Counted from the stretch's first letter, positions 17,801 through 26,388 are shown. The stretch is 58,289 bases of DNA from Eubacteriales bacterium (GCA_030529725.1 JAUMWI010000003.1:23528-81816), one strand, 5' to 3'. A program made the numbers and translations. Notes: generated from the letters alone by a model not told the origin.

Positions 17801-18661
17801 ATGCAGGACAATAAAACTGCGATTGAGGCGCTGCTCAGACGCCACGGTTTTCATTTTTCCAAGTCCATGGGACAGAACTTTCTTATCAATCCCGATATTC
17901 CCGCCGCTATCGCGGAAAGCTCATGTGCCGATGAGACGAATGGCGTATTGGAGATCGGCCCCGGGATCGGTGCGCTTTCCTGCCAGCTTTGCCGCCGTGC
18001 CGGAAGGGTGGTTGCCGTTGAGCTGGATCGGACGCTGCTGCCGATTCTTGAAGAAACGATGGCAAATTTTGACAATTTTGAGGTGATCAGCGCCGATATC
18101 CTCAAAACCGACATTCCGGTCCTTGTTCGTGAGAAGTTTGCGGGACTCACCCCGATCGTCTGCGCCAATCTGCCCTATAACATCACCACGCCCGCTATCA
18201 CCGCGCTCCTTGAAAGCAAGTGTTTTAAAAGCATTACCGTGCTTGTGCAGAAAGAGGTTGCCGAGCGCCTGTGTGCAAAGCCCGGCACTGCCGCCTACGG
18301 TGCGTTTTCCGTGTTTATGCAGTATTACACCGAGCCAACGCTCCTTTTTGAGGTGCCTAAGGAATGCTTTGAGCCGATGCCGAAGGTGACCTCGGCCGTG
18401 CTGCGTGCCGTGGTGCGCGAAAAGCCGCCGATCGAAGTGGAGGACGAAGCCTTCTTTTTTAAGACGGTTTACGCCGCCTTTGCCCTGCGCCGCAAGACGC
18501 TCGTCAACAGTCTGATGACGGTGTTCGGCACGCAGCTGACGAAGGATCAGCTTGCGCAGATCGTTTCCTACTGCGGACTGGATGTAAGCATACGCGGTGA
18601 GCGGCTCGGACTTGCGGAGTTTGCCGATCTTTCCCGTGAAATTAATGCTGCAATTTCCTGA
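17801..18661 (+). CDS. rsmA: 16S rRNA dimethyladenosine methyltransferase RsmA (KsgA)
   Basis: SAM-dependent enzyme of 286 residues that dimethylates two adjacent adenines near the 3' end of 16S rRNA during 30S assembly. Motifs are GQNFLI near the N-terminus, the SAM loop LEIGPGIGALS, and the catalytic NLPYNI. The C-terminal domain contains the family FALRRKTLVNSL. GAGGAG precedes the ATG. It is monocistronic here, without its usual rnmV neighbour. Confidence 0.96.
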   Translation: MQDNKTAIEALLRRHGFHFSKSMGQNFLINPDIPAAIAESSCADETNGVLEIGPGIGALSCQLCRRAGRVVAVELDRTLLPILEETMANFDNFEVISADILKTDIPVLVREKFAGLTPIVCANLPYNITTPAITALLESKCFKSITVLVQKEVAERLCAKPGTAAYGAFSVFMQYYTEPTLLFEVPKECFEPMPKVTSAVLRAVVREKPPIEVEDEAFFFKTVYAAFALRRKTLVNSLMTVFGTQLTKDQLAQIVSYCGLDVSIRGERLGLAEFADLSREINAAIS

Positions 18662-18707
18662 AAGCGATGAAGGAATCCCTTCATTTATAGAAATAAATTA
18701 TTATTGG

Positions 18708-18775
18708 AATGGTTGTTATCGAGTGGTTCTTCTGCTAAAATTTTAAGCAGAAAGGAGTACTCAATAGCAACCATT
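18708..18775. repeat. 68-base imperfect inverted repeat upstream of PEP carboxykinase
   Basis: Outer arms 18708-18724 and 18759-18775 match at 15 of 17 positions; one of the two differences is a G-U wobble in RNA. An inner stem pairs TTCTGCT (18730-18736) with AGCAGAA (18746-18752). The centre is AAAATTTT. A predicted promoter for pckG lies inside it, so it could be an operator pair, a folded leader, or a small mobile-element remnant. Confidence 0.7.
18713..18741 (+). promoter_or_regulatory. Possible pckG promoter
   Basis: TTGTTA (18713-18718), 17-base spacer and TAAAAT (18736-18741), placed within the large inverted repeat. The transcript would have a leader of about 145 bases that includes a 9-bp hairpin (18838-18846 with 18857-18865) shortly before the ribosome site. 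Confidence 0.5.
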
Positions 18776-18892
18776 TTCCTGTGCATCGGTTAGCTCCCTG
18801 CCGCCTGTTCGGGTGGTACAGCACACCACACAAGAGCCCGCACAAAAAATCTGCTGTTTGTGCGGCTGAAAAATGCTACGAGGAAAGACAAC

Positions 18893-20671
18893 ATGGAACT
18901 GACGAATAATAAGGCCGTTTTGTCCTGGATCGACGAAATGACCGCCATCACCAAGCCGAACAAGATCGTTTGGATCACGGGTGAGGAAGCACAGCTCGAC
19001 GCGCTGCGTGAGCAAGCCGTAAACGAGGGAATTCTCATCAAACTGAATCCGGACAAGCTGCCTGGGTGCTATCTCCACCGCACCGATCCTGATGACGTTG
19101 CGCGCGTCGAGGATCGTACCTTTATCTGCTGCAAGAGAGAAGAGGACGCAGGCCCCACCAATCACTGGATGGATCCGCAGGAAATGTATCAGAAGATGTA
19201 TGCCCTGGCAGACGGTGCTTACAAAGGCCGCACCATGTATGTCATTCCGTACTCTATGTCGATCGTTGGCTCACCGTTTGCCAAGTACGGCTTTGAGCTG
19301 ACCGACTCTATCTATGTTGTTTTGAATATGCATATTATGACCCGTGTCGGCAGAAGCGTGTGTGACGCGCTCGGCGACGACACCGGTTTTATCAAGGGAC
19401 TGCACTGCCAGTGCAATCTCGATAAAGAAAACAAGTACATTGTCCACTTCCCGGAGGACAATACCATTATTTCTATCAACTCCAATTACGGCGGCAATGT
19501 CCTGCAGGGCAAAAAGTGCTTTGCACTGCGCATTGCCTCCAACCTCGGCCGTCAGGAGGACTGGATGGCGGAGCATATGCTGATCCTCGGCATCCAGAAT
19601 CCGCGCGGCGAGGTAAAATATGTTTCCGCCGCGTTCCCCTCCGCCTGCGGCAAGACCAATCTCGCCATGCTCATCCCGCCTGAGGGACTCCAGCGCTGGG
19701 GCTGGCGCGTGTGGTGCGTGGGCGACGATATCGCGTGGCTGCGCGTCGGCAAGGACGGCAGGCTTTGGGCGGTCAATCCGGAGAACGGCTTCTTCGGCGT
19801 GGCACCCGGCACGTCCATGAAGTCCAACCCCAATGCGCTCATCTCCACGCACAAGGACACCATTTTCACCAATGTTGCGCTCGACTTAAGCGACAACACC
19901 GTCTGGTGGGAAGGACTCAACAAAACGCCGCCTGCCCGTGCGATCGACTGGCGCGGCCGCCCCTGGACGCCGCAAAGCCCTGAAAAGGCGGCGCATCCCA
20001 ACTCCCGTTTTACGGCTCCTGCGCGTAACTGCCCATGCCTGAGCCCGGAGTTTGACAATCCCGAGGGAGTACCCATCAGCGCCATCATCTTCGGTGGTCG
20101 CCGCGCCAAGACGGCTCCGCTGGTTTATCAGTCCTTCGACTGGCAGCACGGTGTATTTATGGGCTCCATCATGGCGTCTGAGACTACCGCTGCCGCAACG
20201 GGAACGGTCGGTATCGTGCGCCGCGACCCCATGGCGATGCTGCCGTTCTGCGGTTATCACATGGGCGATTACTGGCAGCACTGGCTCGATATGGGCAAGA
20301 AGATCCCCAAGCCGCCGAAGATCTTCAACGTCAACTGGTTCCGTACCGACGAGGAGGGCAACTTTGCCTGGCCCGGCTTTGGTGATAATATGCGCGTGCT
20401 GCAGTGGATCATCTCCCGCGCAGACGATGAGATCGGTGCGGCGGAGACTGCACTCGGCTATGAGCCGAACACCCACGATATCGACATGGAGGGACTCGAT
20501 ATGTCCATGTACGATATGCGCCGTCTGCTTTCTGTTGACCGCGAACTCTGGCTCAAGGAGTGCCAGGACGCCCGCGCCTATTACGAAAAGATCGGCAAAG
20601 TGCCGCCGGAGCTTTACGAAGAACTGGATGCACTTGAGATGCGTCTCAACCGCGGCTATAAAATGCGTTGA
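18893..20671 (+). CDS. pckG: Phosphoenolpyruvate carboxykinase (GTP)
   Basis: 592-residue cytoplasmic enzyme that interconverts oxaloacetate plus GTP with PEP, CO2 and GDP. The GTP-type signature FPSACGKTNLAM is present, with the kinase-2 region GWRVWCVGDDIAWL and the following NGFFGVAPGT. Length fits the GTP class and not the about 530-residue ATP class. In fermenters it often runs in the CO2-fixing direction toward succinate or propionate; that direction is inference. ATG 18893 follows GAGGAAAG. It is a single gene with elaborate upstream structure and its own terminator. Confidence 0.95.
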   Translation: MELTNNKAVLSWIDEMTAITKPNKIVWITGEEAQLDALREQAVNEGILIKLNPDKLPGCYLHRTDPDDVARVEDRTFICCKREEDAGPTNHWMDPQEMYQKMYALADGAYKGRTMYVIPYSMSIVGSPFAKYGFELTDSIYVVLNMHIMTRVGRSVCDALGDDTGFIKGLHCQCNLDKENKYIVHFPEDNTIISINSNYGGNVLQGKKCFALRIASNLGRQEDWMAEHMLILGIQNPRGEVKYVSAAFPSACGKTNLAMLIPPEGLQRWGWRVWCVGDDIAWLRVGKDGRLWAVNPENGFFGVAPGTSMKSNPNALISTHKDTIFTNVALDLSDNTVWWEGLNKTPPARAIDWRGRPWTPQSPEKAAHPNSRFTAPARNCPCLSPEFDNPEGVPISAIIFGGRRAKTAPLVYQSFDWQHGVFMGSIMASETTAAATGTVGIVRRDPMAMLPFCGYHMGDYWQHWLDMGKKIPKPPKIFNVNWFRTDEEGNFAWPGFGDNMRVLQWIISRADDEIGAAETALGYEPNTHDIDMEGLDMSMYDMRRLLSVDRELWLKECQDARAYYEKIGKVPPELYEELDALEMRLNRGYKMR

Positions 20672-20685
20672 TTGAGCTGATTGAA

Positions 20686-20720
20686 TAAAAACTGTGCGGT
20701 GTATGCCGCACAGTTTTTTT
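20686..20720 (+). terminator. pckG terminator
   Basis: A 10-bp perfect stem (20690-20699 with 20706-20715), 6-base loop, then a T run to 20720. Confidence 0.93.
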
Positions 20721-20760
20721 GCCCGGCGAGTGCATTTGGCGTACAGTATGCGTGTTTCCG

Positions 20761-20789
20761 TTTACAAGCCGGAAAAAGCGTGATAAAAT
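20761..20789 (+). promoter_or_regulatory. Sigma-A promoter for birA and chrA genes
   Basis: TTTACA (20761-20766), 17-base spacer, TAAAAT (20784-20789), 76 bases before the birA start. Confidence 0.7.
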
Positions 20790-20865
20790 TCAGAAAGAAC
20801 CGTATCAATACCGCCGAAAAGCGGCACTCTTAAGAGAAGGATCGTATCAGCGCAGCGGAGGAAGA

Positions 20866-21684
20866 ATGGAACGCGAACAGCTTTCAACGGATCGCATTCG
20901 TGCGTATCTCCGACAAGTGAATACCGTCGGCAGTAGACTCGACTGCTTTGCGAGCATTGACTCAACAAATGCCTACTTAAAACGTATTGCCGCAGACGGC
21001 GCACCTGACGGCACGGTGGCAGTCGCGGCAGAACAGACGGCAGGCCGCGGACGCCGGGGACGGAGTTTCCAGAGTGCAGCGGGCAAGGGTGTCTACTTGT
21101 CTGTGCTGCTTCGTCCGAGGTTCTCGGCTGAGGAGCTTATGCCTCTTACCGGACTTTGCGCGGTGGCGATGTGCGATGCGGTGGAGCGCGTATGCGCGGT
21201 GCGTCCGCAGATCAAGTGGACAAATGACCTCATTTTGAACGGAAAAAAGCTCTGCGGTATTCTGACGGAGCTGGGCATGGAGTGTGGTGCGCTTTCCTAC
21301 GTCATTGTCGGCATCGGCATCAATGTCAGCCAGAGGACGGAGGACTTCGAGGGGGAGGTAGCCGATATCGCCACCTCGCTGGAGCGTGAGCTTGGCACAC
21401 CGGTGTCGAAAAATGAACTTGCCGCGGCAATGATCGAAGAGCTGGATGCATTGTACCGCTCGCTTCAAAACGGAGAAACAGCACCCTACCTTGCGCGCTA
21501 CCGCCGCGATTGCGTGACGATCGGGAAAGAGGTTCAGCTTTTGTGGCAGGATGCACAGGAGAAGGTCAGAGCGCTTGATGTTGACGACCAGTTCGGCCTT
21601 GTCGTGCGGCGCGAAAACGGAGCGGTGGAGACGATCCGCACGGGCGAGGTGAGCGTGCGCGGTCTGTACGGCTATGTAACTTGA
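20866..21684 (+). CDS. birA: Biotin--[acetyl-CoA-carboxylase] ligase, single-domain
   Basis: Attaches biotin to biotin-dependent carboxylases through biotinyl-AMP. The 272-residue protein has the catalytic core: STNAYLKRIAADGAPDGTVAVAAEQTAGRGRRGR (split here only for description: STNAYLK, then the GRGRRGR biotin-AMP loop), KWTNDLILNGKKLCGIL and VGIGINV. Bacillus BirA is about 325 residues with an N-terminal winged helix; here ATG 20866 has a strong GGAGGAAG site and no helix-turn-helix precedes the core, so it probably cannot repress biotin genes. It is upstream of, and 9 bases from, the chromate transporter pair. Confidence 0.9.
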   Translation: MEREQLSTDRIRAYLRQVNTVGSRLDCFASIDSTNAYLKRIAADGAPDGTVAVAAEQTAGRGRRGRSFQSAAGKGVYLSVLLRPRFSAEELMPLTGLCAVAMCDAVERVCAVRPQIKWTNDLILNGKKLCGILTELGMECGALSYVIVGIGINVSQRTEDFEGEVADIATSLERELGTPVSKNELAAAMIEELDALYRSLQNGETAPYLARYRRDCVTIGKEVQLLWQDAQEKVRALDVDDQFGLVVRRENGAVETIRTGEVSVRGLYGYVT

Positions 21685-21693
21685 GGGGAAGCA

Positions 21694-22248
21694 ATGATCA
21701 AAATTCTTTGGGAGATATTCATTACGTTTGCGAAAGTCGGCGTGATGACCTTTGGCGGCGGTATGGCGATGCTACCGATGCTGCAGCGGGAAATCGTGGA
21801 GAACAAAGGCTGGGCGACCGAGGAGGAGATGGCGGACTACTATGCCATCGGACAGTGTACCCCCGGCATCATTGCGGTCAATACGGCAACCTTTGTCGGC
21901 AACAAGCAAAAAGGAACGCTCGGCGGTATCGCTGCAACGCTCGGCGTGGTGGCCCCGTCACTCATTATCATTACGCTGCTTGCCGGTATCATTGAGTATT
22001 TCTCTGCACTGATGTGGGTGAAAAATGCCTTTGCAGGGATTCGCGTGTGCGTGTGTGTGCTGATTTTCAACTCTGTTTTGAAGCTTGGGAAGAAATCGGT
22101 AATTGACAGGTGGACGCTGGGGATCTTTGTGCTCGTCCTTGCACTTTCTCTTGCGCTGGACTGCTCCCCGGTCGTGTTTGTCCTCATTGCGATGCTGTGT
22201 GGGCTTGTCGTCAGGGTTCTTTTGGTAAAGGACGGTGAGACGAAGTGA
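21694..22248 (+). CDS. chrA: Chromate transporter, first half-protein
   Basis: 184-residue membrane protein of the CHR family in its short form (single chromate-transport domain). The N-terminal FAKVGVMTFGGGMAMLPML and the QCTPGIIAVNTATFVG motif are diagnostic. Two such half-proteins together equal one long ChrA, and in Bacillus both halves are needed for chromate resistance. Chromate export is the named activity; the natural role in an anaerobe is uncertain. The next gene starts within its stop (GTGA). Confidence 0.9.
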   Translation: MIKILWEIFITFAKVGVMTFGGGMAMLPMLQREIVENKGWATEEEMADYYAIGQCTPGIIAVNTATFVGNKQKGTLGGIAATLGVVAPSLIIITLLAGIIEYFSALMWVKNAFAGIRVCVCVLIFNSVLKLGKKSVIDRWTLGIFVLVLALSLALDCSPVVFVLIAMLCGLVVRVLLVKDGETK

Positions 22249-22820
22249 CACTCTATCTTCAGCTTTTCTGGGAGTTCTTCAAAACCGGACTCTTCGCCAT
22301 CGGCGGCGGCATGGCGACGCTGCCGTTTCTGTATGATATTTCCGACAAGACGGGATGGTTTACCCACACGCAGCTTGCCGATATGATCGCAGTGTCAGAG
22401 TCTACGCCCGGTCCCATCGGGGTCAACATGGCAACCTATGTCGGCTTTCTTACCGGCGGCATCGGCGGCGCGCTGGTTGCAACACTCGGGCTTATCACAC
22501 CGAGTGTGATCGTCATTTTAATTGTCGCCGCTTTTTTAAAAGCATTTCGTGACAGCAAGTATGTTGCCGGCGCATTCTACGGCCTGCGCCCGGCATCTAC
22601 TGCGCTCATTACGGCGGCACTTGTGAGCGTGGCGCGTGTTACTTTTTTTGTCGGCGGTTTTTTGCCGGAAAGCATTACGGTGAACTGGAAAGCAATCGTA
22701 CTTGCCGCGGTGCTTCTGGTACTCACACGATGGACACCCAAGGTGAAAAACTGGCACCCGATCGTGTTTATCGCCTTTTCTGCACTGGTCGGTGCAGTAT
22801 TTCGCTTTGCAGGGGCGTAA
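22245..22820 (+). CDS. chrA: Chromate transporter, second half-protein
   Basis: 191-residue partner of the preceding protein. It shows the same layout: FFKTGLFAIGGGMATLPFL at the N-terminus and ESTPGPIGVNMATYVG afterwards. GTG start overlaps the upstream TGA by 4 bases, so the two are made together and probably assemble as a heterodimer with opposite membrane orientation. Last gene of the birA-chrA unit. Confidence 0.9.
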   Translation: MTLYLQLFWEFFKTGLFAIGGGMATLPFLYDISDKTGWFTHTQLADMIAVSESTPGPIGVNMATYVGFLTGGIGGALVATLGLITPSVIVILIVAAFLKAFRDSKYVAGAFYGLRPASTALITAALVSVARVTFFVGGFLPESITVNWKAIVLAAVLLVLTRWTPKVKNWHPIVFIAFSALVGAVFRFAGA

Positions 22821-22882
22821 AAAAACAGATAGGAGCAGGACAGACGCGTTGCCTCGTGCCATAAAACCGCAAAAAAAAGAAG

Positions 22883-22915
22883 AGGGAGAACATATCGGGT
22901 TGGTATGTTCTCCCT
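22883..22915. terminator. Bidirectional terminator between chrA and the subtilisin gene
   Basis: A 12-bp perfect stem (22883-22894 with 22904-22915) flanked by an A-rich tract on the left and TTTAT on the right, between two convergent genes. Confidence 0.75.
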
Positions 22916-22938
22916 TTATCACTGATTTGAATGCAGTT

Positions 22939-24738
22939 TTACAATGAGCTGATGTTGTACTGCATTGCTGCACCCAGATCCAGCATGCCGCCGGTTACAC
23001 ATTTTTGCTGTAAGCTGTCAAGCGGTCGAGCCGTGCGGAGGATGAGCTGTTTTACCTGCGCGGGTGCGATAGACGGGTAGTGCGAGAAAATCATCGCTGC
23101 TGCTGCGGTCACCATCGGGGTCGCCATCGATGTACCGGTCATAAACCGGTAGTTGTTTTCCGGTGCAGTACTCAGAATATAGGTTCCCGGCGCGGCGAGA
23201 TCTACGGAACTTGCGCCATAGTTCGAGTGAGTGTAAAGCGTTCTGTCACAGTACAGATTCGCCACCGATATGAGATTGTCCAGATCAAAGCTTGCAGGGT
23301 AAACGCTCCACTTATCATTGTTCATTCCACTGTTTCCGGCTGCCGCAACAAAGAGCATCTTAGAATGGGAAATGAGTTCGTAAAGCAAGCTTTTGCCGCT
23401 CATCCCCGAGAGACTCATGTTGCAGATCGCTGCGCCGTTGGCCTCGGCGTATCGAATTGCGTCAGCAATGTACTGCATCTTGCCGCTGCCGCTTACTCCA
23501 CCAAACACCTTCAGCACCATGATCTTCACATTCGGACTGTATGCAATGCCGGCAATGCCCGTTCCATTGGCCGCGTTGGCAGCGATGGTGCCTGCGCAGT
23601 GCGTTCCGTGCGCATCCTGCTCGCTGTCAATATAGACCTGATTGGTGTCATCAAAAAAATTCCAGCCGTACACATCATCGATGTAGCCGTTGTTATCATC
23701 GTCAATTCCGTTGTCCGGAATCTCATCGGCGTTGATCCAAATGGAATCTTTCAAATCTTCGTGATTGATGTCCACACCTGTGTCAATGATTGCTACGATC
23801 GTTTCCCGTACGCCGCCATTGTAAAGCTTCCAAGCCTGCTCGACATTAATGTCCGCATCGGCACTTGCGGTAATTGAGGTCGTATTTCCTGCTACGTTTG
23901 CTTCCTCCGGAATGGTCCATGTGTACGGTGAATAGGATTTGTCCGTTGACGGCTCATAGATCGAATATTTATTTTGCCGTTCTTTCAGCGCAAAGGTGTT
24001 GCCCTCGGTGAGCGCCCACTGCATCTTGTAAAGAGGCTCTTTCGTTTTCAGTGTAATTGAGTTGTCTGCTGTCAAGGTGAACGTCTTGCGCAGCGCCGGG
24101 TCAATCATCCGCGTTGCAATTGCACAGGCTTCGCAGCGGATAATAGTATTATTTGGCAAAAATCGTCCGAGTTTGTCGTTCCCGGTTAAAATGCCGGAAC
24201 GGTACAGCCGGTAAATTTCAGAGGCGTATTCATCCTTATCCCCCACATCCGGAATTTCACCGTTTTTAATGCTGTTTTTTTCAGGGAGCGCATCATCCGG
24301 CAGCGCATCGGAAAGAATGGCAGCAAACTGTGCCCGCGTTGCCGCTGCATTTAAATCAGAAAATGCACAGCGGATCCCGTGTGCCGATGCATAGGTAAGG
24401 TATGCCTCCTCCAAGCTTGTACCGGGGGATTCAATGCTATCCGCGCCGGTGGTATAGAGCGTGTGCAGTCGGCAGGCAATGATCATACATTGCAAAATCG
24501 TGATGTTATCGTTCACGCCGAAGCGGTCGCCGTAACCTTTCACAATGCCGTATTCCGTTCCGGCTTTTATGTTGTCTGAAAACCAGCACTGCGCGTTGAC
24601 GTCGCTGTACTGCCCCTCACGGTAGACTGTATGCTTTGTGAAGTTCGACAGTGAGCCGCTGTCTGCACTGGCAGGAATTGTTATGCCGGATAAAACAAGG
24701 CTAAAGGTTAAAAACAAACTGATTACGTTCTTTTTCAT
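22939..24738 (-). CDS. SLH-domain subtilisin-like serine protease
   Basis: Exported protease of 599 residues. A signal peptide (residues 1-25) is followed by S-layer-homology-like repeats (one near 40-90, ending in GIVKGYGDRFGVNDNIT; one near 165-215 with LYRSGILTGNDKLGRFLPNN), then an S8 catalytic domain from about residue 300. The triad is visible: Asp319 in IIDTGVD, His377 in DAHGTHCAGT, Ser537 in GTSMATP, with oxyanion Asn469 in AAAGNSG. The SLH part suggests attachment to the cell surface. ATG 24738 has AAGGAG upstream. It follows udk on the same strand by 54 bases. Confidence 0.9.
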   Translation of the reverse strand: MKKNVISLFLTFSLVLSGITIPASADSGSLSNFTKHTVYREGQYSDVNAQCWFSDNIKAGTEYGIVKGYGDRFGVNDNITILQCMIIACRLHTLYTTGADSIESPGTSLEEAYLTYASAHGIRCAFSDLNAAATRAQFAAILSDALPDDALPEKNSIKNGEIPDVGDKDEYASEIYRLYRSGILTGNDKLGRFLPNNTIIRCEACAIATRMIDPALRKTFTLTADNSITLKTKEPLYKMQWALTEGNTFALKERQNKYSIYEPSTDKSYSPYTWTIPEEANVAGNTTSITASADADINVEQAWKLYNGGVRETIVAIIDTGVDINHEDLKDSIWINADEIPDNGIDDDNNGYIDDVYGWNFFDDTNQVYIDSEQDAHGTHCAGTIAANAANGTGIAGIAYSPNVKIMVLKVFGGVSGSGKMQYIADAIRYAEANGAAICNMSLSGMSGKSLLYELISHSKMLFVAAAGNSGMNNDKWSVYPASFDLDNLISVANLYCDRTLYTHSNYGASSVDLAAPGTYILSTAPENNYRFMTGTSMATPMVTAAAAMIFSHYPSIAPAQVKQLILRTARPLDSLQQKCVTGGMLDLGAAMQYNISSL

Positions 24739-24792
24739 GGGTGCTTGCTCCTTGTAAAGCATATCGCGTCAGTGGACAACATAACGATTGCT

Positions 24793-25410
24793 TTAATCCG
24801 CTGTGGCAATGTGGCTTGCGATGCGCTGCATGATCATATCGAGCGCGACGAGATTGTGTCCGCCCTCAAGGACAATAATATCTGCGTATTTTCTCGACGG
24901 CTCGACAAACTGCTCGTGCATGGGTTTGACAGTCGTAAGATACTGCGAAATAACGCTCTCAAGCGTTCTGCCGCGGTCACGCACATCTCGCAGGGCGCGG
25001 CGCAGGATACGCACATCAGCATCGGTCTCGACAAAGATCTTGATGTCGAGCAGGTCGCGCAGGCTGGGATCCTGGAGAATGAGAATGCCCTCAACAATGA
25101 CCACCTTGCTCGGACGCACAAGCTCTGTTTTCTCCGTGCGCTGGTGCTCAGAGTAGGAGTAGACGGGACAGTAAATGGGGTTTCCTGCCTTCAATTCGCG
25201 GAGGTGCTGCACCATCAGATCAGTGTCGAATGCGTCGGGATGGTCATAGTTCTGTTTGCAGCGCTCCTCAAAGGGACGATCCTGATGTTTGTAATAACTG
25301 TCATGGTGGACGACACTGATGTCATCACCGAAATGCTGCTTTAAATGCGCGGTCAGCGTGGTTTTGCCGGAGCCGGTTCCACCGGCGATTCCAATAAATA
25401 TAGTGCTCAT
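24793..25410 (-). CDS. udk: Uridine kinase
   Basis: 205-residue cytoplasmic kinase that phosphorylates uridine and cytidine in pyrimidine salvage. P-loop GIAGGTGSGKTT, substrate loop YYKHQDRPFEER and NYDHPDAFDT, and LVxxxKVVIVEGILIL are all family hallmarks. ATG 25410 is 6 bases after GGAGG; an upstream in-frame start would lie over the promoter and is rejected. It gives an intracellular use for nucleosides taken up by the ABC importer at the start of the window, though the two are not linked in one operon. Confidence 0.94.
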   Translation of the reverse strand: MSTIFIGIAGGTGSGKTTLTAHLKQHFGDDISVVHHDSYYKHQDRPFEERCKQNYDHPDAFDTDLMVQHLRELKAGNPIYCPVYSYSEHQRTEKTELVRPSKVVIVEGILILQDPSLRDLLDIKIFVETDADVRILRRALRDVRDRGRTLESVISQYLTTVKPMHEQFVEPSRKYADIIVLEGGHNLVALDMIMQRIASHIATAD

Positions 25411-25440
25411 CGCGTGCCTCCGTTTTGTTATCTTGTGCTT

Positions 25441-25469
25441 ATTATAAAAGCCCTTTGCAGCAAAAGCAA
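25441..25469 (-). promoter_or_regulatory. Sigma-A promoter of udk
   Basis: On the minus strand TTGCTT (25469-25464), 17-base spacer, TATAAT (25446-25441), about 31 bases before the udk start codon. Confidence 0.8.
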
Positions 25470-25511
25470 GAGAGGAACGTCGCAAAGGAGAAAATTTCCG
25501 CGAAAGAAAGG

Positions 25512-25540
25512 TTGACGAGGCGAAAAAAAGAACGTATTAT
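25512..25540 (+). promoter_or_regulatory. Sigma-A promoter of the zinc-ribbon/Ig-like protein gene
   Basis: TTGACG (25512-25517), 17-base spacer, TATTAT (25535-25540). Confidence 0.75.
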
Positions 25541-25589
25541 GTAAATATACGATACTGGGAGATGTCCCATTTTAAAAGAGGAGACCGGT

Positions 25590-26291
25590 ATGAATCTGGT
25601 GAAATGTCCGCGGTGCGGAGAGGAGTACTCTCCCAGCTACCGCACCTGCCCCTTCTGTGAGGAGGAGGAGCATCCGCGCAAGCTCAAGCAGAAGAGCTAC
25701 GGAGGGCATCGCGTGACGGAAAAGAAGAAAACGCACTCCGGCAAGGGTGCACTGATCACCATTCTGATCCTCGTTCTGGCTCTTTTGACATGGTATCTCT
25801 TCGGGGAGCAGTTGCTCGCGCGGTTTGCAAAGAGTGGTGACAGCGAGCCGTCGGTAGTTGATTCTGTGCCGGACGATCCTGTGGTGGACGATCCGTTTTA
25901 TGATCCGAATGCCGGTGAGATTGATGAGGACAACGTGCCTGATCCGAATGCGGTGGAGCCGCCTGTAATAGACGACCCGGTGGAGGATGATCCGGTGAAC
26001 GGTCAGCCGGTCAACCCGACGGTGGACCCGTCTCAGCTTGCCATTCGCACCAACGTTTCCGGGACACTGCAAAAAACACCGGAGGGTCAGTTTGATTGCA
26101 CGGTCAGACTCGGCGAATCCATTCGCTTGATCGTTACCGGAACGGATGCAAGCGTCACCTGGGCAACGGAGAATGCGAGCATTGCAACAATTTCCGCGGA
26201 CGGCACGATCAAGCCGGTGAGCGGGGGTATGACCACTGTCACGGCAACAGTCGGCGGCACAACGCTTTCATGTATCCTTCGAATCCGATAA
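25590..26291 (+). CDS. Zinc-ribbon, membrane-anchored protein with Ig-like (BIG2) domain
   Basis: 233 residues, function unknown. An N-terminal zinc ribbon (CPRCGEEYSPSYRTCPFC) would be cytoplasmic, a single transmembrane segment (about 50-72) follows, then an acidic low-complexity linker with repeated DDPV-type units, and a C-terminal bacterial Ig-like domain of the BIG2 type (TWATENASIATISADGTI). The architecture suggests a sensor or anchor joining inside to outside. AGAGGAG precedes the ATG. It is monocistronic with its own promoter and terminator. Confidence 0.82.
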   Translation: MNLVKCPRCGEEYSPSYRTCPFCEEEEHPRKLKQKSYGGHRVTEKKKTHSGKGALITILILVLALLTWYLFGEQLLARFAKSGDSEPSVVDSVPDDPVVDDPFYDPNAGEIDEDNVPDPNAVEPPVIDDPVEDDPVNGQPVNPTVDPSQLAIRTNVSGTLQKTPEGQFDCTVRLGESIRLIVTGTDASVTWATENASIATISADGTIKPVSGGMTTVTATVGGTTLSCILRIR

Positions 26292-26303
26292 ACTTAATAA
26301 GCG

Positions 26304-26335
26304 AAAAAAGAGCAGCAAAAGCTGCTCTTTTTTGC
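26304..26335. terminator. Terminator after the zinc-ribbon protein gene
   Basis: A 13-bp stem (26304-26316 with 26321-26333), AAAA loop, with A6 and T6 at the base. Confidence 0.93.
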
Positions 26336-26359
26336 GCAAAAAATCATGTGATGTGCGGC

Positions 26360-26388
26360 TTGAAAGAAATCGCGGTGTATGCTACAAT
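26360..26388 (+). promoter_or_regulatory. Sigma-A promoter of the ABC exporter operon
   Basis: TTGAAA (26360-26365), 17-base spacer, TACAAT (26383-26388), 38 bases before the exporter start. Confidence 0.8.

Noticed and set aside
18811-18819. GGGTGGTAC in the pckG leader, like part of a T-box motif
   Set aside because: The rest of the T-box element (ACCGCG), a specifier stem and a following terminator are missing, and pckG is not an amino-acid gene.
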